DNA of 64,000 nucleotides from Halieaceae bacterium (GCA_016744355.1 JADGEN010000006.1:1-64000), one strand, 5' to 3'; shown: positions 24,754 through 34,148, counted from the stretch's first letter. Made by a program: numbers and translations. The notes: generated from the letters alone by a model not told the origin.

Positions 24754-27189
24754 TCAGAAATTGTATCGCATTCCTACACTGACGAAACGAGGTGCACGAT
24801 AGGACACTTCATTACAACCGCATAAGGTGGCCAGATCAAAGCCCTGGATACCCGCCCGCTCATCGGTAATGTTGCGCGCTGCCAATGTAGCCAGCCAGCG
24901 CTGATCATTACTTTCCCAACTGAGCATTGCATTGACCATCGTGTAACTATCGAACTTGTCAGCGTCGAAGTTGCGCAAGTTATAATAGAACTCATCGGAG
25001 TAACTCACGTCACCCTGCACCGCCATCTCGCCTCCCAGACCAGACCAACTATAACGAGCCATCGCAGTCGCCTGTAGTTCGGGCGCGTAGGTGGGTTTAA
25101 CATCTTTAGGCGGTAGTGGCGAACCACTGCGTAGAGGCACATCCAGTACTTTGGCATCAAAGTAAGCGGCATTGAAGATTAAGTCCAGACCCTCCATCGG
25201 TGAAGTCTGCAACTCCAATTCAGCACCCCAGGTCTCAGCATCGGCATTGATAACTACGCCGCCAACACCAACAAACATAAAGGCCTGATAATCCGTATAG
25301 TCATAATAGAACAATGAACCATTCAGGCGTGTGCTGCCATCTCCCAGCGTAGATTTAAAACCGCTTTCGTAGGATATGAGCACTTCTTCATCGTAGGGCA
25401 ATGCTGAATCGCCTCCCGAACCGAGATAGGACCCCAAAAGAGGTGCATTGTAACTACCCGCTTTCACACCGCGATTGATACCTGCGTACAGCAATAGATC
25501 ATCATTCGGACGGTAGTCAAGCTGCAGCTTTCCCGCCCAATGCGTGTCTGAAGATTCGTCCTGATAGAAAAAGGGTGAGCCTGCACCGAAGGGGCTGTCG
25601 AGGAATTCACCCTGATTCACCGTAGAGTTTCCCTCTGACAGGAAGACTCCTATGGCCACATCAAATTCCTTTTCCTCCTGGATCACGCGCACTCCGCCGG
25701 TTAATACAACCGTCTCGCTTAAGTCGTATTCAATCTGGCCGAACACGCTGTAAGAGTCTGTCTGCAGATCGGCCTGCACACCGATATCCAGCGATACTCC
25801 AAAACCGGCATCGATAATACTGTTAGCCGGAGCTTTGAGCCCGTTGTCAGATTTGTTGTCAATGGAGAGATAGTATAATCCCGTAACCCAGCGCATGCGC
25901 TCGCTCTCACCATTGAGTCGAAGTTCCTGACTAAAGGTATCCGCGTCGACAGCGGCATAATTGGCCAACTGGTTTACCGGGGCTGCATCCACATCAATAA
26001 AGAGTAGTTTTTCGAAAGATTTGTAGTCGGTGACCGACGTGAACTGCATGCTGTCACCCAGATCCCAATACACTCGGGTATTCAAGCCGCTACTTTCAGT
26101 GCTGCCCTGATCTTCAAATGCAAAGTCGCCGGAGAAGGTAAAGTCATCACCATCGGGGTCCTTGTAGCCAAAGAAATCGCCGCCGGGAACCAGTCGCCCG
26201 TCCAGACCGATACCCGCGCCTGGCGACAGGTCACTGCCATCAATGGCGTTGGCACCACCATCTCCGTCACCTGCAATAGTGAGGCGTGATTCATTCGCAG
26301 GCGTATCAATTACATTGACCAATTCACCGCCTTCAACAATACCAATAGTAGACTTGGACTGATAAGGGCCCGTGGCAACATCTGATTCTGCGTAGTTGCC
26401 CGAAACCGCTATTTCCAAAGTGTCACTAGGACGGAATGTAAGAGACAGTCTTCCGGCAATGGAGTCGTCATCGCCCAGATCCTGCCCTGCGTTACTGTCG
26501 GGCGGACCATTGAATATAGCTCCTTCCGGATAACGGTTTTCCAGATAGGGGTCCTGTTTGTTGTAACGAATGGCCAGACGCGCCGCAACCTTTTCAGTAA
26601 GAGGACCCGTTAATGCCGCCTCTACTGTGTAGCGATTTGCATCATTGGGGACATCATACTGGCCCGCTGTGACATCGACGTAGCCACCCACCTCTTCAAA
26701 ATCGGGTTTGTTGGAGATATAGCTCACCAGGCCGCCTGTGGCATTACGACCAAACAGTGTACCCTGTGGTCCTTTTAGAATTTCTACACGCTCGATGTCA
26801 AACACGGCGAATGTCTGGCCCTGCGCTACGGCTATATAACCTTCGTCCAGATAAACTGCGTTGGGCGCCTCAACAATATCGTTGAAATCATTCTGCGTAA
26901 CACCGCGAATTGAAAACTGCGTATTTTGTCCGGCCAGATTGCCACTGATGTGCACGCCAGGCGTGAACGTGGCTATATCGAAGCTATCCTGTACTCCCAT
27001 AGCATTCATCTGAGCCCCCGAGAAGGCGGTGATGGCGATGGGTACATCCTGTAAATTTTGCTCACGTTTCTGCGCGGTCACAACGGTTTCTTCCAGGATA
27101 CTCGCAGCGCTAGCTGTGTACATGGGAAGTACCGAAGTAAGAAGTGTGAGTGGTGCTACATAGCGTTTTCTGAATTTCCGAGTGCTCAT
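24754..27189 (-). CDS. TonB-dependent outer-membrane receptor
   Basis: 811 residues. Signal peptide (1-28, ending TASAASI), TonB-box-like ETVVTAQKR, plug domain with RGVTQNDFND and VEILKGPQGTLFGRNATGG, and a beta barrel ending in the aromatic SVGMRYNF (terminal Phe). It belongs to the large IroN/sphingomonad-like group that imports siderophores, vitamins, glycans or hydrophobic compounds. The neighbouring periplasmic GMC dehydrogenase suggests the imported solute, or a product of it, is an alcohol (inference). AGGAGAGG precedes the ATG. Confidence 0.95.
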   Translation of the reverse strand: MSTRKFRKRYVAPLTLLTSVLPMYTASAASILEETVVTAQKREQNLQDVPIAITAFSGAQMNAMGVQDSFDIATFTPGVHISGNLAGQNTQFSIRGVTQNDFNDIVEAPNAVYLDEGYIAVAQGQTFAVFDIERVEILKGPQGTLFGRNATGGLVSYISNKPDFEEVGGYVDVTAGQYDVPNDANRYTVEAALTGPLTEKVAARLAIRYNKQDPYLENRYPEGAIFNGPPDSNAGQDLGDDDSIAGRLSLTFRPSDTLEIAVSGNYAESDVATGPYQSKSTIGIVEGGELVNVIDTPANESRLTIAGDGDGGANAIDGSDLSPGAGIGLDGRLVPGGDFFGYKDPDGDDFTFSGDFAFEDQGSTESSGLNTRVYWDLGDSMQFTSVTDYKSFEKLLFIDVDAAPVNQLANYAAVDADTFSQELRLNGESERMRWVTGLYYLSIDNKSDNGLKAPANSIIDAGFGVSLDIGVQADLQTDSYSVFGQIEYDLSETVVLTGGVRVIQEEKEFDVAIGVFLSEGNSTVNQGEFLDSPFGAGSPFFYQDESSDTHWAGKLQLDYRPNDDLLLYAGINRGVKAGSYNAPLLGSYLGSGGDSALPYDEEVLISYESGFKSTLGDGSTRLNGSLFYYDYTDYQAFMFVGVGGVVINADAETWGAELELQTSPMEGLDLIFNAAYFDAKVLDVPLRSGSPLPPKDVKPTYAPELQATAMARYSWSGLGGEMAVQGDVSYSDEFYYNLRNFDADKFDSYTMVNAMLSWESNDQRWLATLAARNITDERAGIQGFDLATLCGCNEVSYRAPRFVSVGMRYNF

Positions 27190-27235
27190 ATGGCCTCTCC
27201 TGTTGCTCTTATTAGTAATGGCTTTAGGTGTAAAA

Positions 27236-28342
27236 CTACTTCAGTGGCTGGCGCAAACCTTTTTGCTCCAACCGCGGGATCACCTCATCCCTGAAGTAAG
27301 GGAACTCTTTAGCATAGTCAACGAATGATAAAGTCGTACCGGAAATACCCGCGGCACTCAACTTCTCCAATTGGTCGGCTATATGATCGGGGGTTCCTAC
27401 CAGCGGAAACCCTCCGTGTCCTGCTGCAAAACGGTTACGGAATTTGGACAGGGCCTCGGGCGTAAAGGATTGCGCATGCATACCCTGCAACTTCATCAAA
27501 TAATCCACGGCCTCCCAGTCAGCGTTCTGCTCAGCATAATAATCCAGGTATTCGTCCGCCTCTTTTTGTGTGGGTCTGCACACTACCGCGCTGAATGTAA
27601 ATACGCCCAAGTCGCTTCCCGCAGCGGCGGCCTGGTTGCGAATATCAGTCGAAGTCTCCTTGGCTTGTTCGAAGTCGAAAACAGGGGTAAACAGGAAATC
27701 GGCGTTTCGAACCGCGAATTTACGCCCTTCGACAGATGCAGCCGCATTCAGTACAGGCACATGTGACTGCACAGGACGAGGGTTACCGTACACACCGGTG
27801 CCCTGAAAGTATTCGCCGTTCCAGTCGAAGGCACTCTCCTCTTTCCACAGCTTCTGCACATAATCAAACCACTCCTGGGCTCGGGCGTAGCGCTCCGCAT
27901 GCCCCTCGGGTAACTCCACACCAAATGCGTCATACTCTGGCTTATTCCAACCCGCCACCACATTCAATCCAATGCGCCCGCCGCCGAGATGGTCGATAGT
28001 GGCTAGCTGTTTGGCAGTAACAATAGGGTGGTTGAAGGCCGTGTGGACCGTGGCGAAGATCTGTATGTTTTTACTGTGAGCCGTCATACCCGCGGCCCAG
28101 GCTACAGTCTCAAGTACGCCGCCGTGAAAATCTGTATCTCCGCCGTAGCCTATCCACCGGGCGATGGGAAGCATAAACTCAAGTCCAGCATCGTCGCACA
28201 AGCGCACCAGCTCTAAATTATTCTCCCAGTTGTTTTTCCAGCGCTCTTCAACTTTGGTAACAGCCATTCCGCCAGAACAGTTGGCAGAGAAAATACCCAG
28301 CTTGAGTTTATTATCGTTAAACATGGGGCTTGTTGATTGCAT
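27236..28342 (-). CDS. LLM-class flavin-dependent monooxygenase (SfnG/RutA-like)
   Basis: 368 residues from ATG 28342 (AGAGGTGAC upstream; a longer form from 28399 lacks a good site). It is a luciferase-like TIM-barrel enzyme using FMNH2 and O2. The fingerprint GIFSANCSGGMAVTKVEERW resembles SfnG (NVSGGLVVSKIEQR) and RutA. Further motifs are ATIDHLGGGRIGLNVVAGW and HAERYARAQEWFDYVQKLW. Relatives cleave dimethylsulfone, alkanesulfonates, uracil or nitrilotriacetate. No reductase partner is adjacent. The gene is divergent from the MaoC gene and shares an intergenic region carrying an FNR-type site. Confidence 0.9.
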   Translation of the reverse strand: MQSTSPMFNDNKLKLGIFSANCSGGMAVTKVEERWKNNWENNLELVRLCDDAGLEFMLPIARWIGYGGDTDFHGGVLETVAWAAGMTAHSKNIQIFATVHTAFNHPIVTAKQLATIDHLGGGRIGLNVVAGWNKPEYDAFGVELPEGHAERYARAQEWFDYVQKLWKEESAFDWNGEYFQGTGVYGNPRPVQSHVPVLNAAASVEGRKFAVRNADFLFTPVFDFEQAKETSTDIRNQAAAAGSDLGVFTFSAVVCRPTQKEADEYLDYYAEQNADWEAVDYLMKLQGMHAQSFTPEALSKFRNRFAAGHGGFPLVGTPDHIADQLEKLSAAGISGTTLSFVDYAKEFPYFRDEVIPRLEQKGLRQPLK

Positions 28343-28457
28343 TGATGTCACCTCTAGATTTACCGTTTTTGCTATGCTCGCATAGAAGCGAAATAACATT
28401 TATTATTGAATTTAAATATTACTTTAAATGTAAAATTAATTTTTATCAAGAAAATAA

Positions 28458-28471
28458 TTGATATAGATCAA
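28458..28471. promoter_or_regulatory. Perfect FNR/ANR-type box
   Basis: TTGAT-ATAG-ATCAA is an exact match to the FNR/ANR consensus TTGAT-N4-ATCAA. It lies in the AT-rich gap between the divergent LLM monooxygenase (start 28342) and MaoC (start 28525), its centre 60 bases before the MaoC ATG. At this spacing it could activate transcription of the MaoC gene if its promoter starts ~20-40 bases from the ATG, or repress the LLM gene. No promoter position is proven. It suggests oxygen-responsive control. Confidence 0.65.
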
Positions 28472-28524
28472 TGGGCCTGATCTAGAGCGCAGCCTGAAAG
28501 CCAACGAAAGAGGATACGACGATA

Positions 28525-28971
28525 ATGAAAACCTTTGAAGATTTTAACAGCGGAGACGTGATAGACCTTCGCTCTTATGAGGTGACAGAAGGCGAGATGA
28601 TCGAGTTCGCCAAGCGCTATGACCCGCAAACCTTCCACACTGACCCCAAGGGCGCACAGGACTCTCCCTTCGGTGGTTTGATTGCCAGCGGCTGGCTGAC
28701 CGGAGCGATTTTTATGCGCATGCAGTGCGATAGCTATATGAGTGATTCCAGCTGCGTGGGGTCTCCCGGTATCGATGAAATGCGCTGGCTTCATCCAGTG
28801 CGCCCCGGCGACACGCTACGTGGTACCAACGAGATACTGAAGACTGCACCATCGCGTTCCAAACCTGATCGTGGAACGGTTTACAGTAAAGTAGAAATTT
28901 TAAATCAGGATGAAATCGTTGTTATGACTCTGCTCACACGCGCTATCTATCTGTGTAGGCTGCCAATTTAA
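28525..28971 (+). CDS. MaoC-like hot-dog hydratase
   Basis: 148 residues. The catalytic pair is in the hydratase-2 motif at 31-41: RYDPQTFHTDP, Asp33 and His38. The hot-dog core follows (FGGLIASGWLTGAIFMRM). Members are (R)-specific enoyl-CoA hydratases or broader acyl-CoA dehydratases of beta-oxidation and catabolic pathways. AGAGGA precedes the ATG. It is divergent from the LLM monooxygenase gene and is followed directly by the repeated element at 28972. Substrate unknown. Confidence 0.9.
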   Translation: MKTFEDFNSGDVIDLRSYEVTEGEMIEFAKRYDPQTFHTDPKGAQDSPFGGLIASGWLTGAIFMRMQCDSYMSDSSCVGSPGIDEMRWLHPVRPGDTLRGTNEILKTAPSRSKPDRGTVYSKVEILNQDEIVVMTLLTRAIYLCRLPI

Positions 28972-29010
28972 TTGATAGATTTTAAGTAAATTAGCCATAG
29001 GGCATTTGCT
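28972..29010 (+). repeat. ~40-bp element repeated upstream of the PRMT-like gene (copy 1)
   Basis: It begins directly after the MaoC stop codon and matches 36368-36407 at 34 of 40 aligned columns, with one single-base gap: a 12-base identical start (TTGATAGATTTT), AAGTA, and a closing TTAGC-ATAGGG--TTTGCT pattern. The 297-base gap to the TonB receptor at 29269 holds no further gene that I can identify. TTGATA and (T/C)ATAGG lie 18-19 bases apart in both copies, so it could be a promoter or an operator-carrying promoter rather than a mobile repeat. Confidence 0.6.
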
Positions 29011-29268
29011 ATAAATCTATAGAAGAGAAAAACACAAACGACTACGTGACATGGGTTGTCGCTACCGCCAAGACAAGAGATACTTACTTGTGCCCAGCAG
29101 AAGCTCGACGCACCCTTTATTTTCTAGATTGAAAATGATCCCAGACCTGTGATTTTGAGCCCTCGGCAGCCAGAGCAAAGCCTCCTGCAAGCATCGGTCG
29201 ACCAATATCTCGAGGACGTTAAGCCTGCTCCAACATGATTCGAATCAAATCACTCAGGAAAAGCTAAT

Positions 29269-31569
29269 ATGAAAACCACGCTAAACCCACTTGTTCTCGC
29301 TATTGCAGCGAGCATCCCAACGCAAGCACTCGCGCAAGACGAATCAAGCCGTGTTCTGGAGGAGGTGATAGTCACTGCCCAGAAACGCAGCGAGAGCCTT
29401 CAGGATGTGCCCATCTCCATCGCGGTAATGAGCCAGGAGGCGATCGAAAAAACCGGTGTAAGACAGATGCGAGAGCTTGTAGAGTTTGTACCCAACGTCA
29501 CTATGTCTTCGGGAAATGACAACAGCTCCGCCGTACGTATTCGTGGCGTGGGTGCATCAACCCGCAATATCGGTTTCGACACGAGAGTGGGCATGTATGT
29601 CGACGGCATCTACCTAGGACAATCTCCTGCTCAAAACGTCGATATTCTCGACCTTGAGCGCGTGGAAATTTCGCGCGGACCACAAGGTACCCTTTATGGG
29701 AAAAACACGGTGGCCGGTGCGATCAATATGATTACCAACAAGCCGGATCAAGAGTTTATGACCGAGCTACGGGGCGAGTATGGGAACCTGGATTCCTACC
29801 GGGTGTCGGCAATCGTTAACCTGCCAATCAACGAGCGCTGGTCGAGCAGATTTTCCGTCAGCGACAACCATCGCGATGGCTATGTGGACAACATTACAAC
29901 CGGCACCGAGCACAATGAACGCGATGGCACTTCACTGCGTGGCCAGCTTCGTTACAGCGGGGAAAATTTCGACTTGAATATCGCTGGCGACTACCTGGAA
30001 TCTGAGCGCACCTCCTTTTTCGGCGAGGCCGTAACTGATTGGTCTGGCTCGGTATCTCCAGACCCCCTGGCGCCCCGTGAACTTGAGATTTCCAACAATG
30101 TTGACAACTACGAGGAGCGTACAATCTGGGGATTATCTGCCACCGCCGATATCGACCTGAACAGTGATTATGCCCTGCGTTCAATCACCGCCTATCGCGA
30201 CACTGACTCGCGCCGAATACAGGACTCGGACCACTCTGCCACCGACCTCCTTAGTGTCGACTACCCCGATGAGTACGAACAATGGAGCCAGGAGTTGCAA
30301 CTGCTGTCCCCCGGCGACGATCGCCTGGCCTACGTACTCGGGCTCTATTACTACAACGAGGCAAGTACCACCAATCGCGCACCGGTCGTGGGAACACAGC
30401 TCGATGTACTACTGACTGCTATAGGTAATCCACTGGCACCCTTCGGGCCGGAATTCGCCGGCGCATCAGTGGGCACCTTTGGCGATGTCGATACAGAAAG
30501 CTGGGCGGCCTACATTAATGGAACCTACGACATCACTGACAATCTTGTGCTCGGTTTTGGTGCCCGCTACACCTGGGAGGAAAAGTCCATTGATTACGCC
30601 ATTGTTGGTGACGTGGTCGATCTCGGATTTGCCCAAATACCAGGCGCGGCGATATTTGGCGTGGCCATAGGGCCTGTAGTTGATGGCCAGACCGTGGCTC
30701 CCTACAAAGACTCCAACGACTATACCGACTTTTCTCCCACCGTCAGCCTCACCTACTCTTTCAACGAGAGCCTGAATCTATACGTCAAGTACTCTTCTGC
30801 TTTCAAAAGCGGTGGCTACAATGCCGATTTCGTTCCTCAGGAGGTATATGACAATGGCATTGACTTTGATAAGGAAACGGTAGATGCCTACGAACTTGGC
30901 CTCAAGGGTTCACTGTTGGACGAAAGCCTTCGTTTCAGCCTTATAGCCTTTCAAATGGACTTTGAGGACTATCAGCTCAACCAGTTTGTCGATTTGGGCA
31001 ACAACCTCTCTGCCATCACAATTCGCAATGCGGCGGAAGTGCAGTCCAGAGGACTTGAACTGGAGGCCACCTGGTTACCAACAACAAGTTTAATGTTACA
31101 GGGCAGCGTGGGTACCAGCGACGCAACATTTGAAAGTTTCCCGGGTGGCGGTAGCGCTCGCAATCCCGACGGCCTGGGTGCAGACCTATCCGGCAATACC
31201 TTGCCAGAGGCACCGGAGCTTACCGCCGCCCTGGCCGGTCAGCACAACTTTCCACTTCCCAATATAGACGCTGAGCTGGTGACTCGCGTCGACTGGACCT
31301 ACACCGATGAATACTACACCAGCGAAGACAATGTGAAGTTTTCTACCCCCGGCGGCAGTATTCCCTTTGGTATAGTGGACAGTTACTCTATTTTAAATGC
31401 ACGTATTGGGATCGAAGCTGCGGGACATTGGTCCGTTTATTTATGGGGGCGCAACCTGCTGGACGAAGAATACTCCTCTGGCAACGGTTCTGACTTCTTC
31501 GGCACCATCGTTGATTTCCCCTCAGATCCAAGAACCTACGGTGTCGAAGTGTCCTACATCTTTGACTGA
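29269..31569 (+). CDS. TonB-dependent outer-membrane receptor
   Basis: 766 residues. Signal peptide (1-22, PTQALAQ), TonB box EEVIVTAQKRSE, plug with RIRGVGASTRN and VEISRGPQGTLYGKNTVAGAINM, and a barrel ending GVEVSYIFD. The final residue is Asp after the usual aromatic Phe. It is a distant relative of the receptor at 24754 and is also in the broad IroN/hydroxamate-type group. AGGA lies upstream. It is followed 56 bases later by secreted RidA and esterase genes, which suggests that all three act on one imported or secreted substrate. Confidence 0.95.
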   Translation: MKTTLNPLVLAIAASIPTQALAQDESSRVLEEVIVTAQKRSESLQDVPISIAVMSQEAIEKTGVRQMRELVEFVPNVTMSSGNDNSSAVRIRGVGASTRNIGFDTRVGMYVDGIYLGQSPAQNVDILDLERVEISRGPQGTLYGKNTVAGAINMITNKPDQEFMTELRGEYGNLDSYRVSAIVNLPINERWSSRFSVSDNHRDGYVDNITTGTEHNERDGTSLRGQLRYSGENFDLNIAGDYLESERTSFFGEAVTDWSGSVSPDPLAPRELEISNNVDNYEERTIWGLSATADIDLNSDYALRSITAYRDTDSRRIQDSDHSATDLLSVDYPDEYEQWSQELQLLSPGDDRLAYVLGLYYYNEASTTNRAPVVGTQLDVLLTAIGNPLAPFGPEFAGASVGTFGDVDTESWAAYINGTYDITDNLVLGFGARYTWEEKSIDYAIVGDVVDLGFAQIPGAAIFGVAIGPVVDGQTVAPYKDSNDYTDFSPTVSLTYSFNESLNLYVKYSSAFKSGGYNADFVPQEVYDNGIDFDKETVDAYELGLKGSLLDESLRFSLIAFQMDFEDYQLNQFVDLGNNLSAITIRNAAEVQSRGLELEATWLPTTSLMLQGSVGTSDATFESFPGGGSARNPDGLGADLSGNTLPEAPELTAALAGQHNFPLPNIDAELVTRVDWTYTDEYYTSEDNVKFSTPGGSIPFGIVDSYSILNARIGIEAAGHWSVYLWGRNLLDEEYSSGNGSDFFGTIVDFPSDPRTYGVEVSYIFD

Positions 31570-31625
31570 TCTCGATAATAGGGGCACCCCGCTGGGATGT
31601 CCCTAACTCCCATAGAAGGTATCTC

Positions 31626-32069
31626 ATGTTGAATCGTATATTTCTTCACTTTATGTTCATATGTGCCGCACTCCCGGCTATAGCGGACGAAGTAACATTT
31701 CTCAATGCTGGCGACACTCTGTCGGCTGAGCTGCCTTTTTCAGAGGCAGTGCAGGTCGGCAATATGGTGTTTTTGTCGGGTCAAATCGGCGTAAAACCAG
31801 GCACACTCACTCTGGTGGATGGCGGTATTCGCGAAGAAACCCGGCAGGTAATGGACAACATCGAGGCCGTACTTATCAAAAATGGCCTGTCGCTGCGCGA
31901 CGTCGTGAAGTGCACTGTAATGCTGGCGGATATGGATGACTGGCCAACGTTTAATGATGTCTATCGCAGCTATTTCCAACCGCCCTACCCGGCCCGCAGT
32001 GCCTTTGGGGCCAACGGCCTGGGCTTGGGCGCCCGCACTGAGGTGGAATGCTGGGCGGTTAAACCATGA
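31626..32069 (+). CDS. RidA-family protein with a signal peptide
   Basis: 147 residues: Sec signal (about 1-20, ending PAIAD), then a RidA domain (SEAVQVGNMVFLSGQIGVKPGT, LRDVVKCTVMLADMDDWPTFNDVY, with a carboxylate-binding Arg in PYPARSAFGANGL). Most RidA proteins are cytosolic deaminases of enamines; a periplasmic or secreted form is unusual. The next gene starts inside its stop codon (ATGA), so the two are translated together. It is not a copy of the cytosolic RidA at 21461. Confidence 0.85.
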   Translation: MLNRIFLHFMFICAALPAIADEVTFLNAGDTLSAELPFSEAVQVGNMVFLSGQIGVKPGTLTLVDGGIREETRQVMDNIEAVLIKNGLSLRDVVKCTVMLADMDDWPTFNDVYRSYFQPPYPARSAFGANGLGLGARTEVECWAVKP

Positions 32070-33151
32070 AAACTGCGCTGCATTTTTTGACTATCGGCTG
32101 GGTTATTCTATTCGCAAGTGCAACCGGGGCGTCGGAGTGGGAGACCATCCGACCGCAGGGCGACACTCTATGTGCCACTGGTACGCCCTACGAATTTCAT
32201 GCGCGCAAGGCCTCGCCCGATAAGGTTATGATTTTTTTTAACGGCGGCGGAGCCTGCTGGAACGGCCGTGATTGCGATCCGATAAATAATGTTCCGGGAA
32301 AGTCAGTCAACTACCGCGTAGAGGCCTCCCCCCAGTGGGGTAACGACCCCAGGAACTACAACGGCGCATTCGCCCTCGACGACCCCCGCAACCCCTTTGC
32401 TGACTGGTCACAGGTATTCGTTAGCTACTGCACCGGAGACGTCCACCTGGGTACCAGCGATACCGATTACACGCGTGAAGATGGCTCCATCCTGACCATT
32501 CACCATCGAGGGCGTGTTAACGCCCAGGCGGCGCTGGATTATCTGTACCAGCAATTCCCGGACGCAAGCAGGTTGTTTGTTTCCGGTGGCAGTGCTGGTG
32601 CCATTGCATCACCTTTTTATGCAGCCGAAATCGCGCAGCACTACCCGCAAGCAGCCATTGTACAGTTTGGCGGAGGGGCCGGTGGCTACCATCTGCCGCC
32701 ACCGACCGAACTTTGGCAGCGCTGGGGCCTGTTCAATAATCTCCCTGGCTGGTTCGACACGACGCGTTTTACACAGAACTCGACCCGGTTGACAGATCTC
32801 TATCGCGCGGCAGCTACAGCGGCGCCCCAAATCCGCTTTCACCTTTATGACACGGCATACGACCACGTGCAGGAAACATTTCACGCCAAACTGGGCCAGC
32901 CCGTTGAATTATATCCGGGCTTGCAGGCAAATCTCGCAGCGCTGCAAAAGACGCTGCCCTATATGCGCAGCTACGTGGCAGCGGGTGAATTTCACACCCT
33001 CTTACGATTCCCTCAGCTGTATAGCGTATCCACTGAGGGTATCGATGCCCGGGACTGGGTGAATGCCGCAGCTTCTGGCACAGCCCTGGAAAACGTCAGC
33101 TGCAACCCGACCACAAGCTGTGCGACAGAATCACTAATCACTAAAGATTAG
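32066..33151 (+). CDS. Secreted pectin acetylesterase/Notum-family serine hydrolase
   Basis: 361 residues. Signal peptide (about 1-21, ending TGAS). Oxyanion region FFNGGGACWNGRDC (58-70), catalytic Ser176 in SGGSAGA (173-179), and C-terminal catalytic His310 in GEFHTLL. The pattern matches the PAE/Notum family, which hydrolyses acetyl or acyl esters of pectin or other substrates; bacterial members are often uncharacterised. Cysteines at about 36, 64, 70 and 122 and in the C-terminal tail (CNPTTSC) suggest disulphides. Downstream of a secreted RidA and TonB receptor. The natural substrate cannot be fixed from sequence. Confidence 0.85.
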   Translation: MKTALHFLTIGWVILFASATGASEWETIRPQGDTLCATGTPYEFHARKASPDKVMIFFNGGGACWNGRDCDPINNVPGKSVNYRVEASPQWGNDPRNYNGAFALDDPRNPFADWSQVFVSYCTGDVHLGTSDTDYTREDGSILTIHHRGRVNAQAALDYLYQQFPDASRLFVSGGSAGAIASPFYAAEIAQHYPQAAIVQFGGGAGGYHLPPPTELWQRWGLFNNLPGWFDTTRFTQNSTRLTDLYRAAATAAPQIRFHLYDTAYDHVQETFHAKLGQPVELYPGLQANLAALQKTLPYMRSYVAAGEFHTLLRFPQLYSVSTEGIDARDWVNAAASGTALENVSCNPTTSCATESLITKD

Positions 33152-33221
33152 CGCAAATTGCCCCATCCTGATTAATTCGTGAGCAGTTTTTGCATGTGCG
33201 AGCGCTGACCCCAAAGCGACC

Positions 33222-34148
33222 TCACGCGAAGGAGGAGGATTCGTTACTCTCCTGAATTCTCGCAACCAGAAAATCCACAGCGGCTTTTATTTTTGGCACG
33301 AGATAACGCTGCTTTTGGTACAGCAGGTAAACAGCCATATCGGCGTTTTGAGTAACACGTAAAACCGGGTCAAAAACCAGCTTTTGCAACTCGCCACTCT
33401 CAAGATACGTCGCAATAGCCCATCTCGGTGACATTAATATACCCTGACCAGCAGCGGCTTTTTCAGCCAACCAGCGACCATTATTCGAGATGGCCACTGC
33501 TGGTGCTGACACATCGTGCCATTGGCCATTCAATTCACACAACCAGGGAGATGGACCAATGGGTGTGCGAAAATATAGGCCCTTATGCTGCTGCAGTTCC
33601 AGAACACTGCCCGGAGTTCCCATCGCGGCCAGATAACCGGGAGCGGCAACGGGAATAAACTCATTGTCCATCAGCCTTATGGCCAGCACCCGTTCGTTGG
33701 GTGCATAGCCGCCTCTGATGGCAATGTCCACTTCATCTCGCCCCAAGGTCGACAACTCGTCACTCAAGCTCACATCCAGAATAATCTCCGGGTATAGCTC
33801 GCTAAATTCCGTCAACAGAGGCAGCAATATACGTTCGCCAAAACCCACCATAGAACTGATGCGCAATTGCCCCATAGGTTTCGCCTGATAACTGCGCACG
33901 GTTTCATCGCTGTGCTCTAGACGGGAGAGAATTTCCTGAATCTCGCTGTAATAGATTTGCCCTACTTCGGTCAGCTTTACCATCCGTGTTGAACGTTTTA
34001 GTAAAGTGGCACCCAAGCTTTTCTCCAGGTCGGCAACTCTGCGCGACAGGGATGAGGGCGGCACGTCAAACGTCCTGGCAGCCTTGGTAAAGCTGCCGGT
34101 CTCGGCCACCTTGCTGAAATAACGTATCGCTCGCAGCTGATCCATCAT
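33222..34148 (-). CDS. LysR-type transcriptional regulator
   Basis: 308 residues; wHTH at about 5-65 (GSFTKAARTFDVPPSSLSRR, then LEKSLGATLLKRSTR), and effector-binding domain (about 90-300, LRISSMVGFGERILLPLL). It is of the CrgA/QuiR-like branch. Two adjacent ATG codons follow AAGGACGCG. It is divergent from the NADP-dependent reductase at 34277, with an AT-rich dyad between them, the usual arrangement for a LysR protein and its target. Effector unknown. Confidence 0.93.
   Translation of the reverse strand: MMDQLRAIRYFSKVAETGSFTKAARTFDVPPSSLSRRVADLEKSLGATLLKRSTRMVKLTEVGQIYYSEIQEILSRLEHSDETVRSYQAKPMGQLRISSMVGFGERILLPLLTEFSELYPEIILDVSLSDELSTLGRDEVDIAIRGGYAPNERVLAIRLMDNEFIPVAAPGYLAAMGTPGSVLELQQHKGLYFRTPIGPSPWLCELNGQWHDVSAPAVAISNNGRWLAEKAAAGQGILMSPRWAIATYLESGELQKLVFDPVLRVTQNADMAVYLLYQKQRYLVPKIKAAVDFLVARIQESNESSSFA

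Noticed and set aside
24754-31569. The two TonB receptors as a tandem duplication
   Set aside because: They share only general family motifs, lie on opposite strands and differ in length and barrel sequence.
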